In this document: piece after piece, positions 42,243-49,119 of the stretch
Layout: the number at the start of each line of letters is the position of its first letter
How positions within the stretch are numbered: position 1 is the stretch's first letter
Notes under the pieces: generated by a model
Databases searched by the model: none
What the model saw: the letters and a program-made list of their open reading frames with translations, nothing else
What the model was told of the DNA's origin: nothing
DNA from: DAOVVL01 sp965603095
GTDB taxonomy: Bacteria > Pseudomonadota > Alphaproteobacteria > Rhodospirillales > Magnetovibrionaceae
DNA length: 49,119 bases
Reading direction: 5' to 3'
Assembly (NCBI GenBank): GCA_965603095.1
Contig: CBFDBQ010000005.1
Coordinates: 1-49,119 of the forward strand
Program-made: the position numbers and the translations under genes

Positions 42243-42986
42243 TTAGTATCCAACACGAACAAGATAAAGCCCCTCAGCCGGTGCGGTTTGCCCACCGCGT
42301 GCGCGATCCTTGGCCTCAAGCGCTGATTTCAGATCGTCCTTGTTCCATTTTCCCGTTCCCACCAATTTTAAACTTCCTGCCATATTGCGCACCTGATGAT
42401 GAAGAAACGAGCGCGCGCGAACTTTTAAATGAATCTCATCGCCAACCCTTGAAATATTTAATTCATCTAGGGTTTTTATGGCTGATTTAGCCTGACAAAA
42501 GCTTGCGCGAAAAGATGTGAAATCATGCTTGCCCAGCAAAACCTGGGCGGCATCGTTCATTGCAACTTCGTCAAGATGTGCCGGAATCCACCAAACCCGA
42601 CCTTTTTCCAGCGCCGGGCGGGGCCTGCGATTTAAAATACGGTAAAGGTATTGTCTTTCATTGGCATCGAACCGAGCGTTGAACTCTCCATCAACCTTTT
42701 CAGCGCCCATAACCGCTATGGGCTGGCCACCCCGGGTTAGATGATAATTAATGGCATCACGCACGGTGTCTTCGCCGTGATCATCACTCAGGTCAAAATG
42801 GGCGACCTGGCCAATTGCGTGAACGCCAGCATCTGTGCGTCCGGCACAAAAAACGGTTACGGATTCTCCGCAAAAGCTCTCTATTGCCGCTTCCACCACC
42901 TGCTGAACGCCAAGCCCGTTATCTTGACGTTGCCAACCGACATATGGCCCACCATCGTATTCTACTGTTATTTTGTATCTGTTCAT
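42243..42986 (-). CDS. truA: tRNA pseudouridine38-40 synthase TruA
   Basis: TruA isomerises uridines 38-40 in the tRNA anticodon arm. The N-terminal ITVEYDGGPYVGWQRQDNG and the catalytic aspartate in CAGRTDAGVHAIGQVAHFD are present, followed by LNRRPRPALEKGRVWWIP and the C-terminal FLHHQVRNMAGSL. Start set to the ATG at 42986 (247 residues); a frame open to 43043 carries no family-like sequence. In many relatives truA directly follows def-fmt; here an opposite-strand gene lies in between. Confidence 0.95.
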   Translation of the reverse strand: MNRYKITVEYDGGPYVGWQRQDNGLGVQQVVEAAIESFCGESVTVFCAGRTDAGVHAIGQVAHFDLSDDHGEDTVRDAINYHLTRGGQPIAVMGAEKVDGEFNARFDANERQYLYRILNRRPRPALEKGRVWWIPAHLDEVAMNDAAQVLLGKHDFTSFRASFCQAKSAIKTLDELNISRVGDEIHLKVRARSFLHHQVRNMAGSLKLVGTGKWNKDDLKSALEAKDRARGGQTAPAEGLYLVRVGY

Positions 42987-43104
42987 GGCTCTTTTTAGCC
43001 GTTTATTGCTATAAATTGCTATTGATTTTAATATGTTTGCCAAGGTGGCCCGCCACCCTTAGATTTAATATAATGTCCCAGACTGGGATGAAGGGGTAAA
43101 TAAC

Positions 43105-44253
43105 ATGCTTACCGATGCAGATATCGCAAAGGACCTTGATTCCTTGCACGTTCTGCCGCTTTCAATAATTCCATTTGAAAGCAAGATGCTCAATAACGCC
43201 CGCATGGTAAAAAACGGGCGACTTGAAAGCATGGTTGAGCTGTTTTCCGATCAACAATCGGGAAGCGGGCAAATGAAAATAACTGACGCCATCAAAGAAC
43301 TACAAGACAGAGCCGGTGGGTCGCGCAAAGACGTGGCCATACTTAGAAAGCTTGGCCGTCTTTCGTCTTATGATGTTTATTCCCTGCGCGTTATGCTGCG
43401 CGAACAAGATGTCCCGATAAACGATTTTGATCAGCTAAAACTATCGCCCGAAAAAAGCAAAGAGCTGGGTGGGTATATGATGGAATTCACCCACCCCTTG
43501 ATTATGGAAATTTATGGTTCTGATGATGTGAACGTACAAAATTTCGATGATATATTAAAACTTTTTCGCAACCCCGATGTAACGGTTGCCCGGCAAAAAC
43601 TGGATCAAATGGCCCAGCGGCTCAACATCGACATCATGGAAATACCCAGTTTCATGGAAGATTACGGCGATATATTCATGTCGCTAGCATATTACAAAAA
43701 ATGTCTGAGAGATATTTCGCCAATTCTTGATAATTTCATGCATTCGCTAAAGGAAATAAGAAATAACTGGGAATTAAAATCTAACATAAGCTTGATGGAA
43801 ACCTGCGAAGAGCTTGAAAATATGTTTATCGGACTGGATGCTTATCTAAAAAATCTTTTTAATGAGTTTGATAAAAGCAGTAAAGGTTTTTGGGATGACG
43901 TCTCGGCAGAACGTTTTCGTGAGGTTGAAGCGCTTATTTCCGGATACCACACTACCATTGGTTCCGTTCTTTGCGCCCTATCTGTAAAAACTATTGCTTG
44001 GCATAATTTATTCCCCAGCCGTTCAGTTGGGGGGCCGGTAAAAAGGTCTGAATTCATAATGACCGAAATGCGTCAAGGCACCGATACAATCCGTGGCATA
44101 TTAAAAGATGCCCGCAACAAATCAAAACGTCCGATACTTAAATCAAAGCGCAAAGAATATTCCGCACCCGCCGCACCCGCTAAGGCCGCTACGTCAGTTA
44201 CCCCCGATACGTCAGGCGTAGATGAAGAAAAGAAAATAACCACTGCGCCATAA
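43105..44253 (+). CDS. Unknown protein encoded between fmt and truA
   Basis: I do not recognise this 382-residue protein. It is soluble, without signal peptide or membrane segment, and mostly helical: residues about 1-130 contain AIKELQDRAGGSRKDVAILRK-type helices, 130-330 a long alpha-helical domain (SLAYYKKCLRDISPILDNFM, MFIGLDAYLKNLFNEFDKSS) and 335-382 a basic then alanine/proline-rich tail. The regular helix pattern and absence of repeats suggest a specific conserved protein rather than a spurious frame. An early ribosome binding site GATGAAGGGG is present. It stands alone, convergent with fmt and divergent from truA. Confidence 0.8.
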   Translation: MLTDADIAKDLDSLHVLPLSIIPFESKMLNNARMVKNGRLESMVELFSDQQSGSGQMKITDAIKELQDRAGGSRKDVAILRKLGRLSSYDVYSLRVMLREQDVPINDFDQLKLSPEKSKELGGYMMEFTHPLIMEIYGSDDVNVQNFDDILKLFRNPDVTVARQKLDQMAQRLNIDIMEIPSFMEDYGDIFMSLAYYKKCLRDISPILDNFMHSLKEIRNNWELKSNISLMETCEELENMFIGLDAYLKNLFNEFDKSSKGFWDDVSAERFREVEALISGYHTTIGSVLCALSVKTIAWHNLFPSRSVGGPVKRSEFIMTEMRQGTDTIRGILKDARNKSKRPILKSKRKEYSAPAAPAKAATSVTPDTSGVDEEKKITTAP

Positions 44254-44269
44254 ACGCACCTAATGTCAC

Positions 44270-45208
44270 CTATGACAATATTTGGCCAATATCAATGTCT
44301 GCGCCGCGCCCGCGAGAAAAATCACCCCAATCCATTGCCGATTTACCCGCCCGTTGCAAACGGGTAACCCTGACGCTGCCTTTATTGCAGGCTATCTCCA
44401 GCCCAGCCGGGCCGGTGGCTATAACTTCCCCCGGTTTGCCATTGGCATTAGCAACTTCACCCGCCAACGCCCTAACCCTATGGCCATCCATTTCAAACCA
44501 CGCCAATGGAAAGAGGCCCCGCACCTGACGCGACACCTCATCGGCTGGGGCGTTCCAGCTAATTCTAGTTTCAGATTTTTCTATCTTGGCGGCGTAGGTT
44601 GCTTTTTCATCATCTTGTGGGTCGGCTTCTATATTGTTCGCCTGAACACCCGCCAATGCTGCTAGCATTAGCCGCGCACCCATTTTAGAAAGGTTTTCCA
44701 TTAATTCTTCTACGTTTGTTTTGCTATTTATCTTTACCGATTCTGATGCCACCACCGGGCCGGTATCTAGGCCTTGTTCCATCTGCATTATGCAAACACC
44801 GGTTTCACCATCACCCGCCATAATGGCCCGATGAATTGGTGCCGCACCACGCCAACGTGGCAACAACGATGCATGAATATTAAAACACCCCAGTGATGGG
44901 GCATCTAAAATTTGCAGTGGCAATATCTGCCCGTAGGCGGCAACCACAGCGGCCTCTGATTTTAAATCATTAAACGAATTTATTTCATCGTCGCTTTTTA
45001 ATGATGATGGAGTTCTGACTTCAAGCCCTAGTTCCTCTGCCGCAATATGAACGGCGGATTTTTGTTCTTTCTTGCCCCGGCCAGCTGGACGTGGTGGCTG
45101 GGTATAAACCGCGACAATATTATTTCCCGCTTCGACAAGCAGCCTTAATGCCGGAACAGAAAATTCAGGGGTGCCCATAAATACCAGTCTAAGCGGCGTG
45201 ACATTCAT
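44270..45208 (-). CDS. fmt: Methionyl-tRNA formyltransferase
   Basis: Fmt formylates initiator Met-tRNA. The N-terminal LRLVFMGTPEFSVPALRLLV, the catalytic HxSLLP in NIHASLLPRWRGAAPIHRAI and MEQGLDTGPV are present, and the C-terminal domain has ISWNAPADEVSRQVRGL and PLAWFEMDG. Length (312 residues) is normal. Its start overlaps the def stop by four bases (ATGA), so both are one operon. Confidence 0.97.
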   Translation of the reverse strand: MNVTPLRLVFMGTPEFSVPALRLLVEAGNNIVAVYTQPPRPAGRGKKEQKSAVHIAAEELGLEVRTPSSLKSDDEINSFNDLKSEAAVVAAYGQILPLQILDAPSLGCFNIHASLLPRWRGAAPIHRAIMAGDGETGVCIMQMEQGLDTGPVVASESVKINSKTNVEELMENLSKMGARLMLAALAGVQANNIEADPQDDEKATYAAKIEKSETRISWNAPADEVSRQVRGLFPLAWFEMDGHRVRALAGEVANANGKPGEVIATGPAGLEIACNKGSVRVTRLQRAGKSAMDWGDFSRGRGADIDIGQILS

Positions 45209-45726
45209 ACATTAGCCTCTGCTAGTTTTTGTATTTTTTGTAGTTTACGAATTATCATTTTACGCCTTAACGCTGAAAGATAGTCCACAAAAAGAGTTCC
45301 TTCGAGATGATCAATTTCGTGTTGAACACATACGGATAATATACCCTCGGTATCAATTTCGCGTATTTCATTTTCATGATCAATATAACGCACCCTGACG
45401 TTTTTTGGCCTGAGAACATCTGCGTATTGGTCGGGCAACGAAAGGCAGCCTTCTTCGCGCAATTCGTCTTCTTCCGAAGACCAAATTATTTCAGGATTGG
45501 CCATACGAATTGGGTTGCTTTTTTCATCAGGTTTAGAAATATCAACCACAATAACCCGCTTTGAAATACCGACCTGCGGTGCGGCAAGACCAATGCCATG
45601 TGCGCTATGCATGGTTTCCACCATATCGTCCATCAGTTTCAATGTGTTAGCATCTACCACATCGACCTTTTTGGCCTTGGCTTTCAGCCTAGGGTCAGGG
45701 GCTATGAGAATGGTAAGAATGGTCAT
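45205..45726 (-). CDS. def: Peptide deformylase
   Basis: Metalloprotease that removes the N-formyl group from new proteins. All three motifs are intact: GIGLAAPQVG, EEGCLSLP (C ligand) and QHEIDHLEGTLFVDYL (HExxH). Length (173 residues) and ending are normal. First gene of the def-fmt operon; divergent from the HD-GYP gene with only about 64 bases between the starts. Confidence 0.97.
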   Translation of the reverse strand: MTILTILIAPDPRLKAKAKKVDVVDANTLKLMDDMVETMHSAHGIGLAAPQVGISKRVIVVDISKPDEKSNPIRMANPEIIWSSEEDELREEGCLSLPDQYADVLRPKNVRVRYIDHENEIREIDTEGILSVCVQHEIDHLEGTLFVDYLSALRRKMIIRKLQKIQKLAEANV

Positions 45727-45790
45727 AATTTTGCCTTTAACTATTTACTATATAATATGAGTATTCTAACTGCTGGTAAGTAGGATAAAA

Positions 45791-47257
45791 ATGACTAAAT
45801 ACAACCCCATGCGTGCGCTAGTCCATTATTTTTTGGCGGCTATCATTCTACCAATTTATGGCATACAGGTTTGTCCATTTATTGATAGCCTATCGCCCAT
45901 TCAAATTATTATTCCGGTTTCGGTTGCATTAATTTTACAATATGTGCTCAGACAATGGCTAGTTAAGTCAATTATTGAACAAGCAGCACTGGAAAATCAA
46001 ACCAGCAGATCGTTTAAAATGGAGCTTATCCTTTTTGTGACATCGGCATTGGGGCTGGCAATTTATAATACCATCGCTCACGGATTTCCACTTACCAGTG
46101 GGTTAAAGGTATTTGTCGGTATATTTGGGCTTGGTTTTTTTGCCGCTATTGACCTTTCGCTTGAACGCGAACGGATTGTTGGCAGTCGTATTAAAGAAAC
46201 CGGTGCCGACCTTAGCCCTGATAAAATATATTTTCCCCTTTCACAAAAGGTAGCATTATTTGCAACAATTTCCGTTGTTGTACTGATAACTATTTTCATG
46301 CTTTTGGTTATTAAAGATTTGGATTGGATTGTCGAAGTTGGTAAAACAATTCCATTGGCAGAAGCAAGAGTTTCAATCATCAAAGAATTTATTTTTGTGC
46401 TGGCTGTTATTTTACCGCACACGTTAAATGCAATTTCATCCTACAGCAAAAACCTTAAACTGTTTTTTAGTCATGAAACAAATGTATTAACAAACATAAC
46501 AAATGGAAAATTAGACGTACGCGTTCCGGTTAGCACCACCGATGAATTTGGCATAATGGCAAAACATACCAATGCCATGATAGTGCAATTAAAAAGCTAT
46601 ATTAATGAAATTAGCCTTACCCGTGATGTTACAATTCTTTCGCTGGCATCATTGGCCGAAGCGCGCGATAACGAGACCGGACAACATATTTTAAGAACCC
46701 AGCGCTACGTTCGGGCGTTGGCAATTCATCTACAGCCACATCCAGTATTTTGTGATGAGCTTGATGATGAAACTATAGATCTTTTGTATAAATCTGCGCC
46801 CCTGCACGACATAGGCAAAGTCGGAATCTCCGACAATATATTGCTAAAGCCCGGCAAGCATACCATTGAAGAATTCGAAATAATGAAAACCCATGCTCAA
46901 ATCGGTAGTGATGCATTGAAAGTTGCCGAAGATAAAATGGGAACAACTTCGTTTTTACGTTTGGCCCGGGAAATAGCCGTAACCCATCACGAAAAATGGG
47001 ATGGCAGTGGCTACCCTAATGGGCTTGAAAAAAATGAAATCCCCATATCGGGCAGGTTGATGGCGGTTGCCGATGTTTATGATGCATTAATTTCTGCCCG
47101 AGTTTACAAACCAGCCTTTCCCCATGAAAAGGCCATGGCAATAATTCGCGAAGGCTCAGGCCTACATTTCGACCCTGATGTTGTTACCGCCCTTGATAAT
47201 ATTGAGGATGAATTTAAGGCCATTGCGCGTGAATTTGGCGACCAGCACACAGAATAG
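45791..47257 (+). CDS. Membrane HD-GYP cyclic-di-GMP phosphodiesterase
   Basis: Protein of 488 residues. The N-terminal part holds about six membrane helices (around 9-27, 36-54, 77-95, 101-120, 152-174, 195-213), followed by HAMP (about 215-268) and HD-GYP (about 275-480). The HD pair is in LHDIGKVGI (H339, D340), and the second metal and GYP site in HHEKWDGSGYPNGL (H399, H400, G407-P409), with ARDNETGQHILRT upstream. These are the residues of active phosphodiesterases, so it should degrade c-di-GMP. The signal sensed by the membrane part is unknown. Together with the EAL protein it gives this region two intact phosphodiesterases and no cyclase. Confidence 0.93.
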   Translation: MTKYNPMRALVHYFLAAIILPIYGIQVCPFIDSLSPIQIIIPVSVALILQYVLRQWLVKSIIEQAALENQTSRSFKMELILFVTSALGLAIYNTIAHGFPLTSGLKVFVGIFGLGFFAAIDLSLERERIVGSRIKETGADLSPDKIYFPLSQKVALFATISVVVLITIFMLLVIKDLDWIVEVGKTIPLAEARVSIIKEFIFVLAVILPHTLNAISSYSKNLKLFFSHETNVLTNITNGKLDVRVPVSTTDEFGIMAKHTNAMIVQLKSYINEISLTRDVTILSLASLAEARDNETGQHILRTQRYVRALAIHLQPHPVFCDELDDETIDLLYKSAPLHDIGKVGISDNILLKPGKHTIEEFEIMKTHAQIGSDALKVAEDKMGTTSFLRLAREIAVTHHEKWDGSGYPNGLEKNEIPISGRLMAVADVYDALISARVYKPAFPHEKAMAIIREGSGLHFDPDVVTALDNIEDEFKAIAREFGDQHTE

Positions 47258-47315
47258 CCCGCCCAAAAATCTTGTTTCTTTTGCCTTTTAATGCCCAATC
47301 GGGCAAGTTGTCGGC

Positions 47316-48410
47316 ATGGAAACAGACCTAATTCTAGTAATAATATCTATCACCGTGGCGGCCATGGCAGTCGTGGCATTGTTTTGGATTGTGCGCGCCA
47401 AAGGCGCACAAACCGAGGCCGTAACCATGGGCGAAATTATGGGCCTGATAAAGGCCATGGGTGAAGCCAACGCCAGCGGCCACGAACAATTACGCCGCAC
47501 CCTGGAAGAACGCCTTGAGGCCGCATCAAAACGCCTTGGCGATGGGCTTAACATACACACCGAAAAAACCGGTGAAGCCATGAAGCAAGTGCACGAACGC
47601 CTTGCGGTAATTGATAGCGCGCAAAAAAACCTGACCGACCTTTCAAATCAGGTGGTCGGATTACAAGATATTCTTTCCAATAAACAAGCGCGCGGGGCGT
47701 TTGGCGAGGTTCAGCTTGAAAATCTGGTAACCGATGCCCTGCCGCCCAGTACCTATGGGTTTCAAGAAACCCTTTCAAACGGCGCCCGGGCCGATTGTGT
47801 ATTGCACCTGCCTAACCCACCCGGTTCCATAATAATTGATTCAAAATTTCCGCTGGAATCGTACCGCGCATTACAAAACGCAAGCGATGATGAGGCCCGT
47901 AAAATTGCCGGACGTTCATTTACGGCAGATGTAAAAAAACACATCGTGGCCATAGCAGAAAAATATATAATCCCCGGCGAAACCGCAGAATCGGCATTAA
48001 TGTTTTTGCCGTCAGAGGCCGTTTATGCCGAACTGCATGCAAATTTCCAAAACGTAATTGAGGAATCCCAACGCAGGCGAGTATATATTGTTTCGCCCTC
48101 AACGGTTATGGCGATGCTAAACACCGTGCGCGCGGTATTAAAAGATGTGCGCATGCGCGAACAAGCAGGCGTAATTCAAACCGAAGTCATGAAATTGCTA
48201 AATGATGTAAGGCTGTTGGACCAACGCGCTGAAAAGCTAGAAACCCATTTCGGGCAAGCTGATAAAGATATAAAAAATATACGCATATCCACCGGCAAAA
48301 TAATTGGACGCGGTGATAAAATTGAAGAAATTCAGTTGGGCGAAGAATCCCCCGCAGATGACCTTGCGCCAACGGGCAAACCGCCTGGAATAAGCGCAAA
48401 CGAGCCATAA
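47316..48410 (+). CDS. rmuC: DNA recombination protein RmuC
   Basis: RmuC is a membrane-anchored, nuclease-like protein that limits DNA inversion between repeats. N-terminal membrane helix (about 3-25), then a coiled-coil region (about 40-115), then the RmuC core with ARGAFGEVQLENLVTDALPP, IIDSKFPLESYRALQNA, FLPSEAVYAELHANFQNVIE and VSPSTVMAMLNTVRAVL. Length (364 residues) fits the short form. About 58 bases after the HD-GYP gene and 26 before the cytochrome gene. Confidence 0.95.
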   Translation: METDLILVIISITVAAMAVVALFWIVRAKGAQTEAVTMGEIMGLIKAMGEANASGHEQLRRTLEERLEAASKRLGDGLNIHTEKTGEAMKQVHERLAVIDSAQKNLTDLSNQVVGLQDILSNKQARGAFGEVQLENLVTDALPPSTYGFQETLSNGARADCVLHLPNPPGSIIIDSKFPLESYRALQNASDDEARKIAGRSFTADVKKHIVAIAEKYIIPGETAESALMFLPSEAVYAELHANFQNVIEESQRRRVYIVSPSTVMAMLNTVRAVLKDVRMREQAGVIQTEVMKLLNDVRLLDQRAEKLETHFGQADKDIKNIRISTGKIIGRGDKIEEIQLGEESPADDLAPTGKPPGISANEP

Positions 48411-48436
48411 AAAATAATCAGGAAATTAAAAATAAA

Positions 48437-48910
48437 ATGCCAAACAATAATTTAGAAAATAATTCTAACCCCAAGCGCGAAGTAGCCGCCGATGTACCAC
48501 GGCATAAATCGCCGATACTTCGCATGGCGGCAATTCTTTCGGTGGTTATTATCGCTAGCGTTTTTGTTTTATACAAAACCGATAGACGCTCGATCCAGGC
48601 ATATATAAATATTCCAACCTTAAACGCGGTTGAAATGCGCGGGCGCGAAGCTTTCAACAATACATGTGCTAGCTGTCATGGGGTTGATGGTACCGGTGAT
48701 ACCGATATTGGCCCGCCGCTTATGCACCCTTATTACCGCACAATTTTGCTAAGCGACGATAAAATATTCAAGGCAATTAAACAAGGCACACCCGAGGACA
48801 AATGGAAATACGGACATATGCCAGCACAGATTAATGTGGGCGATGCTCAGGCACGTGAAATAATTGCATTTTACAATGCATTGCGTGCTGTAAATAATTT
48901 GGGTAAATAG
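48437..48910 (+). CDS. Membrane-anchored class I cytochrome c
   Basis: Protein of 157 residues. A polar N-terminus (about 1-30) is followed by one membrane helix (MAAILSVVIIASVFVLYKT), then the haem domain with CASCHGVDG (CxxCH) and the distal methionine in KYGHMPAQ, preceded by GPPLMHPYY. No cleavage site is visible after the helix, so it is likely anchored in the inner membrane with haem in the periplasm. It could feed electrons to a terminal oxidase. Gene order rmuC-cytochrome-recR is of no obvious functional meaning. Confidence 0.9.
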   Translation: MPNNNLENNSNPKREVAADVPRHKSPILRMAAILSVVIIASVFVLYKTDRRSIQAYINIPTLNAVEMRGREAFNNTCASCHGVDGTGDTDIGPPLMHPYYRTILLSDDKIFKAIKQGTPEDKWKYGHMPAQINVGDAQAREIIAFYNALRAVNNLGK

Positions 48911-48925
48911 TTTTTTGCGTTTGTT

Positions 48926-49119
48926 TTAAAGTTTTTTTCTGGCTTTAAGGGCGGCAGACAACGTTCCCTCGTCAAGATAATCAATTTCACCGCCCACTGG
49001 AACGCCGTGCGCAAGCCCGGAAATGATAACGTTCGCATCATGCAAAACATCGGCAATATAATGCGCGGTAGTTTGCCCATCAACCGTGGCGTTGGTTGCA
49101 ATTATTGCTTCGACCACAT
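48926..49119 (-). CDS. recR: Recombination protein RecR, C-terminal part (5' end beyond window)
   Basis: Only the last 64 residues or so lie in the window. They match the Toprim end of RecR, which works with RecF and RecO to load RecA at gaps: IIATNATVDGQTTAHYIADV and GLAHGVPVGGEIDYLDEGTL. The frame continues past the window edge and the ATG seen at 49117 is internal. The stop is 16 bases from the end of the convergent cytochrome c gene. Confidence 0.95.
   Translation of the reverse strand, partial: VVEAIIATNATVDGQTTAHYIADVLHDANVIISGLAHGVPVGGEIDYLDEGTLSAALKARKKL

Noticed and set aside
1..49119. Prophage, insertion sequence, CRISPR or toxin-antitoxin system
   Set aside because: No integrase, transposase, spacer array or paired small toxin genes were seen on either strand.

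Overview
The window is a 49 kb piece of a bacterial chromosome, almost certainly from an alphaproteobacterium and most likely a Rhodospirillales-like one. Evidence for this is the set of neighbourhoods: argD-argF-hslO; rpmH-rnpA-yidD-yidC-engB-argB; a pyrimidine-nucleotidase-like HAD gene followed by dapD-dapE; apaG-folE; and paired def-fmt. Base composition is moderate (by eye in the mid-forties % GC) and fairly uniform, and coding density is high. I see no prophage, insertion sequence, integron, CRISPR array or rRNA operon. One tRNA gene, tRNA-Arg(ACG), is present. Both ends are cut: the window opens inside a fused 5-oxoprolinase/hydantoinase gene and closes inside recR.

Layout. 1-6.6 kb: the 5-oxoprolinase C-terminal part, mobA, two small acidic proteins of unknown function, a Cache-domain chemoreceptor with a clear terminator, and a degenerate EAL-like protein. 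6.8-9.9 kb: a compact three-gene unit (SAM methyltransferase, PAP2_3/inositolphosphotransferase-like membrane enzyme, radical SAM enzyme with a cysteine-rich C-terminus) that looks like an undescribed lipid or glycan modification pathway. 10-19.5 kb: apaG-folE, trkH, a lipoprotein, the argD-argF-hslO operon with a recognisable sigma70 promoter, an ABC-2 permease without its ATPase, recX, an MscS channel and arsC. 19.5-24.7 kb: two adjacent TPR proteins, tRNA-Arg, an OmpA-like lipoprotein and a bacteriohemerythrin-like protein lacking one iron ligand. 24.7-32.1 kb: panB-panC-yqaA, a tiny CcoQ-like gene, a lipoprotein gamma-glutamyltransferase, a Tam-like methyltransferase, and a flavin disulfide oxidoreductase paired with a TVP38 membrane protein. 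32.2-36.5 kb: the ribosomal protein L34 / RNase P protein / membrane insertase block ending in argB. 36.5-49 kb: an EAL phosphodiesterase, a HAD phosphatase, dapD-dapE, truA, def-fmt, an HD-GYP phosphodiesterase, rmuC, a membrane-anchored cytochrome c and recR.

Working together. argB, argD and argF belong to arginine synthesis; dapD and dapE to the succinylase branch of lysine/meso-diaminopimelate synthesis; panB and panC to pantothenate/CoA. def and fmt act at the two ends of N-formyl-methionine metabolism. Two intact-looking cyclic-di-GMP phosphodiesterases (EAL and HD-GYP), one EAL-like pseudoenzyme and one chemoreceptor point to a motile or surface-responsive cell. The gamma-glutamyl cycle is touched twice (5-oxoprolinase and gamma-glutamyltransferase), and respiration at least twice (cytochrome c, CcoQ-like peptide). 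The strongest candidates for something undescribed are the 6.8-9.9 kb methyltransferase/PAP2/radical-SAM unit, the oxidoreductase-TVP38 pair, the TPR pair and the conserved-looking unknown gene sitting between fmt and truA. Family assignments here are from reading motifs, not from database searches.
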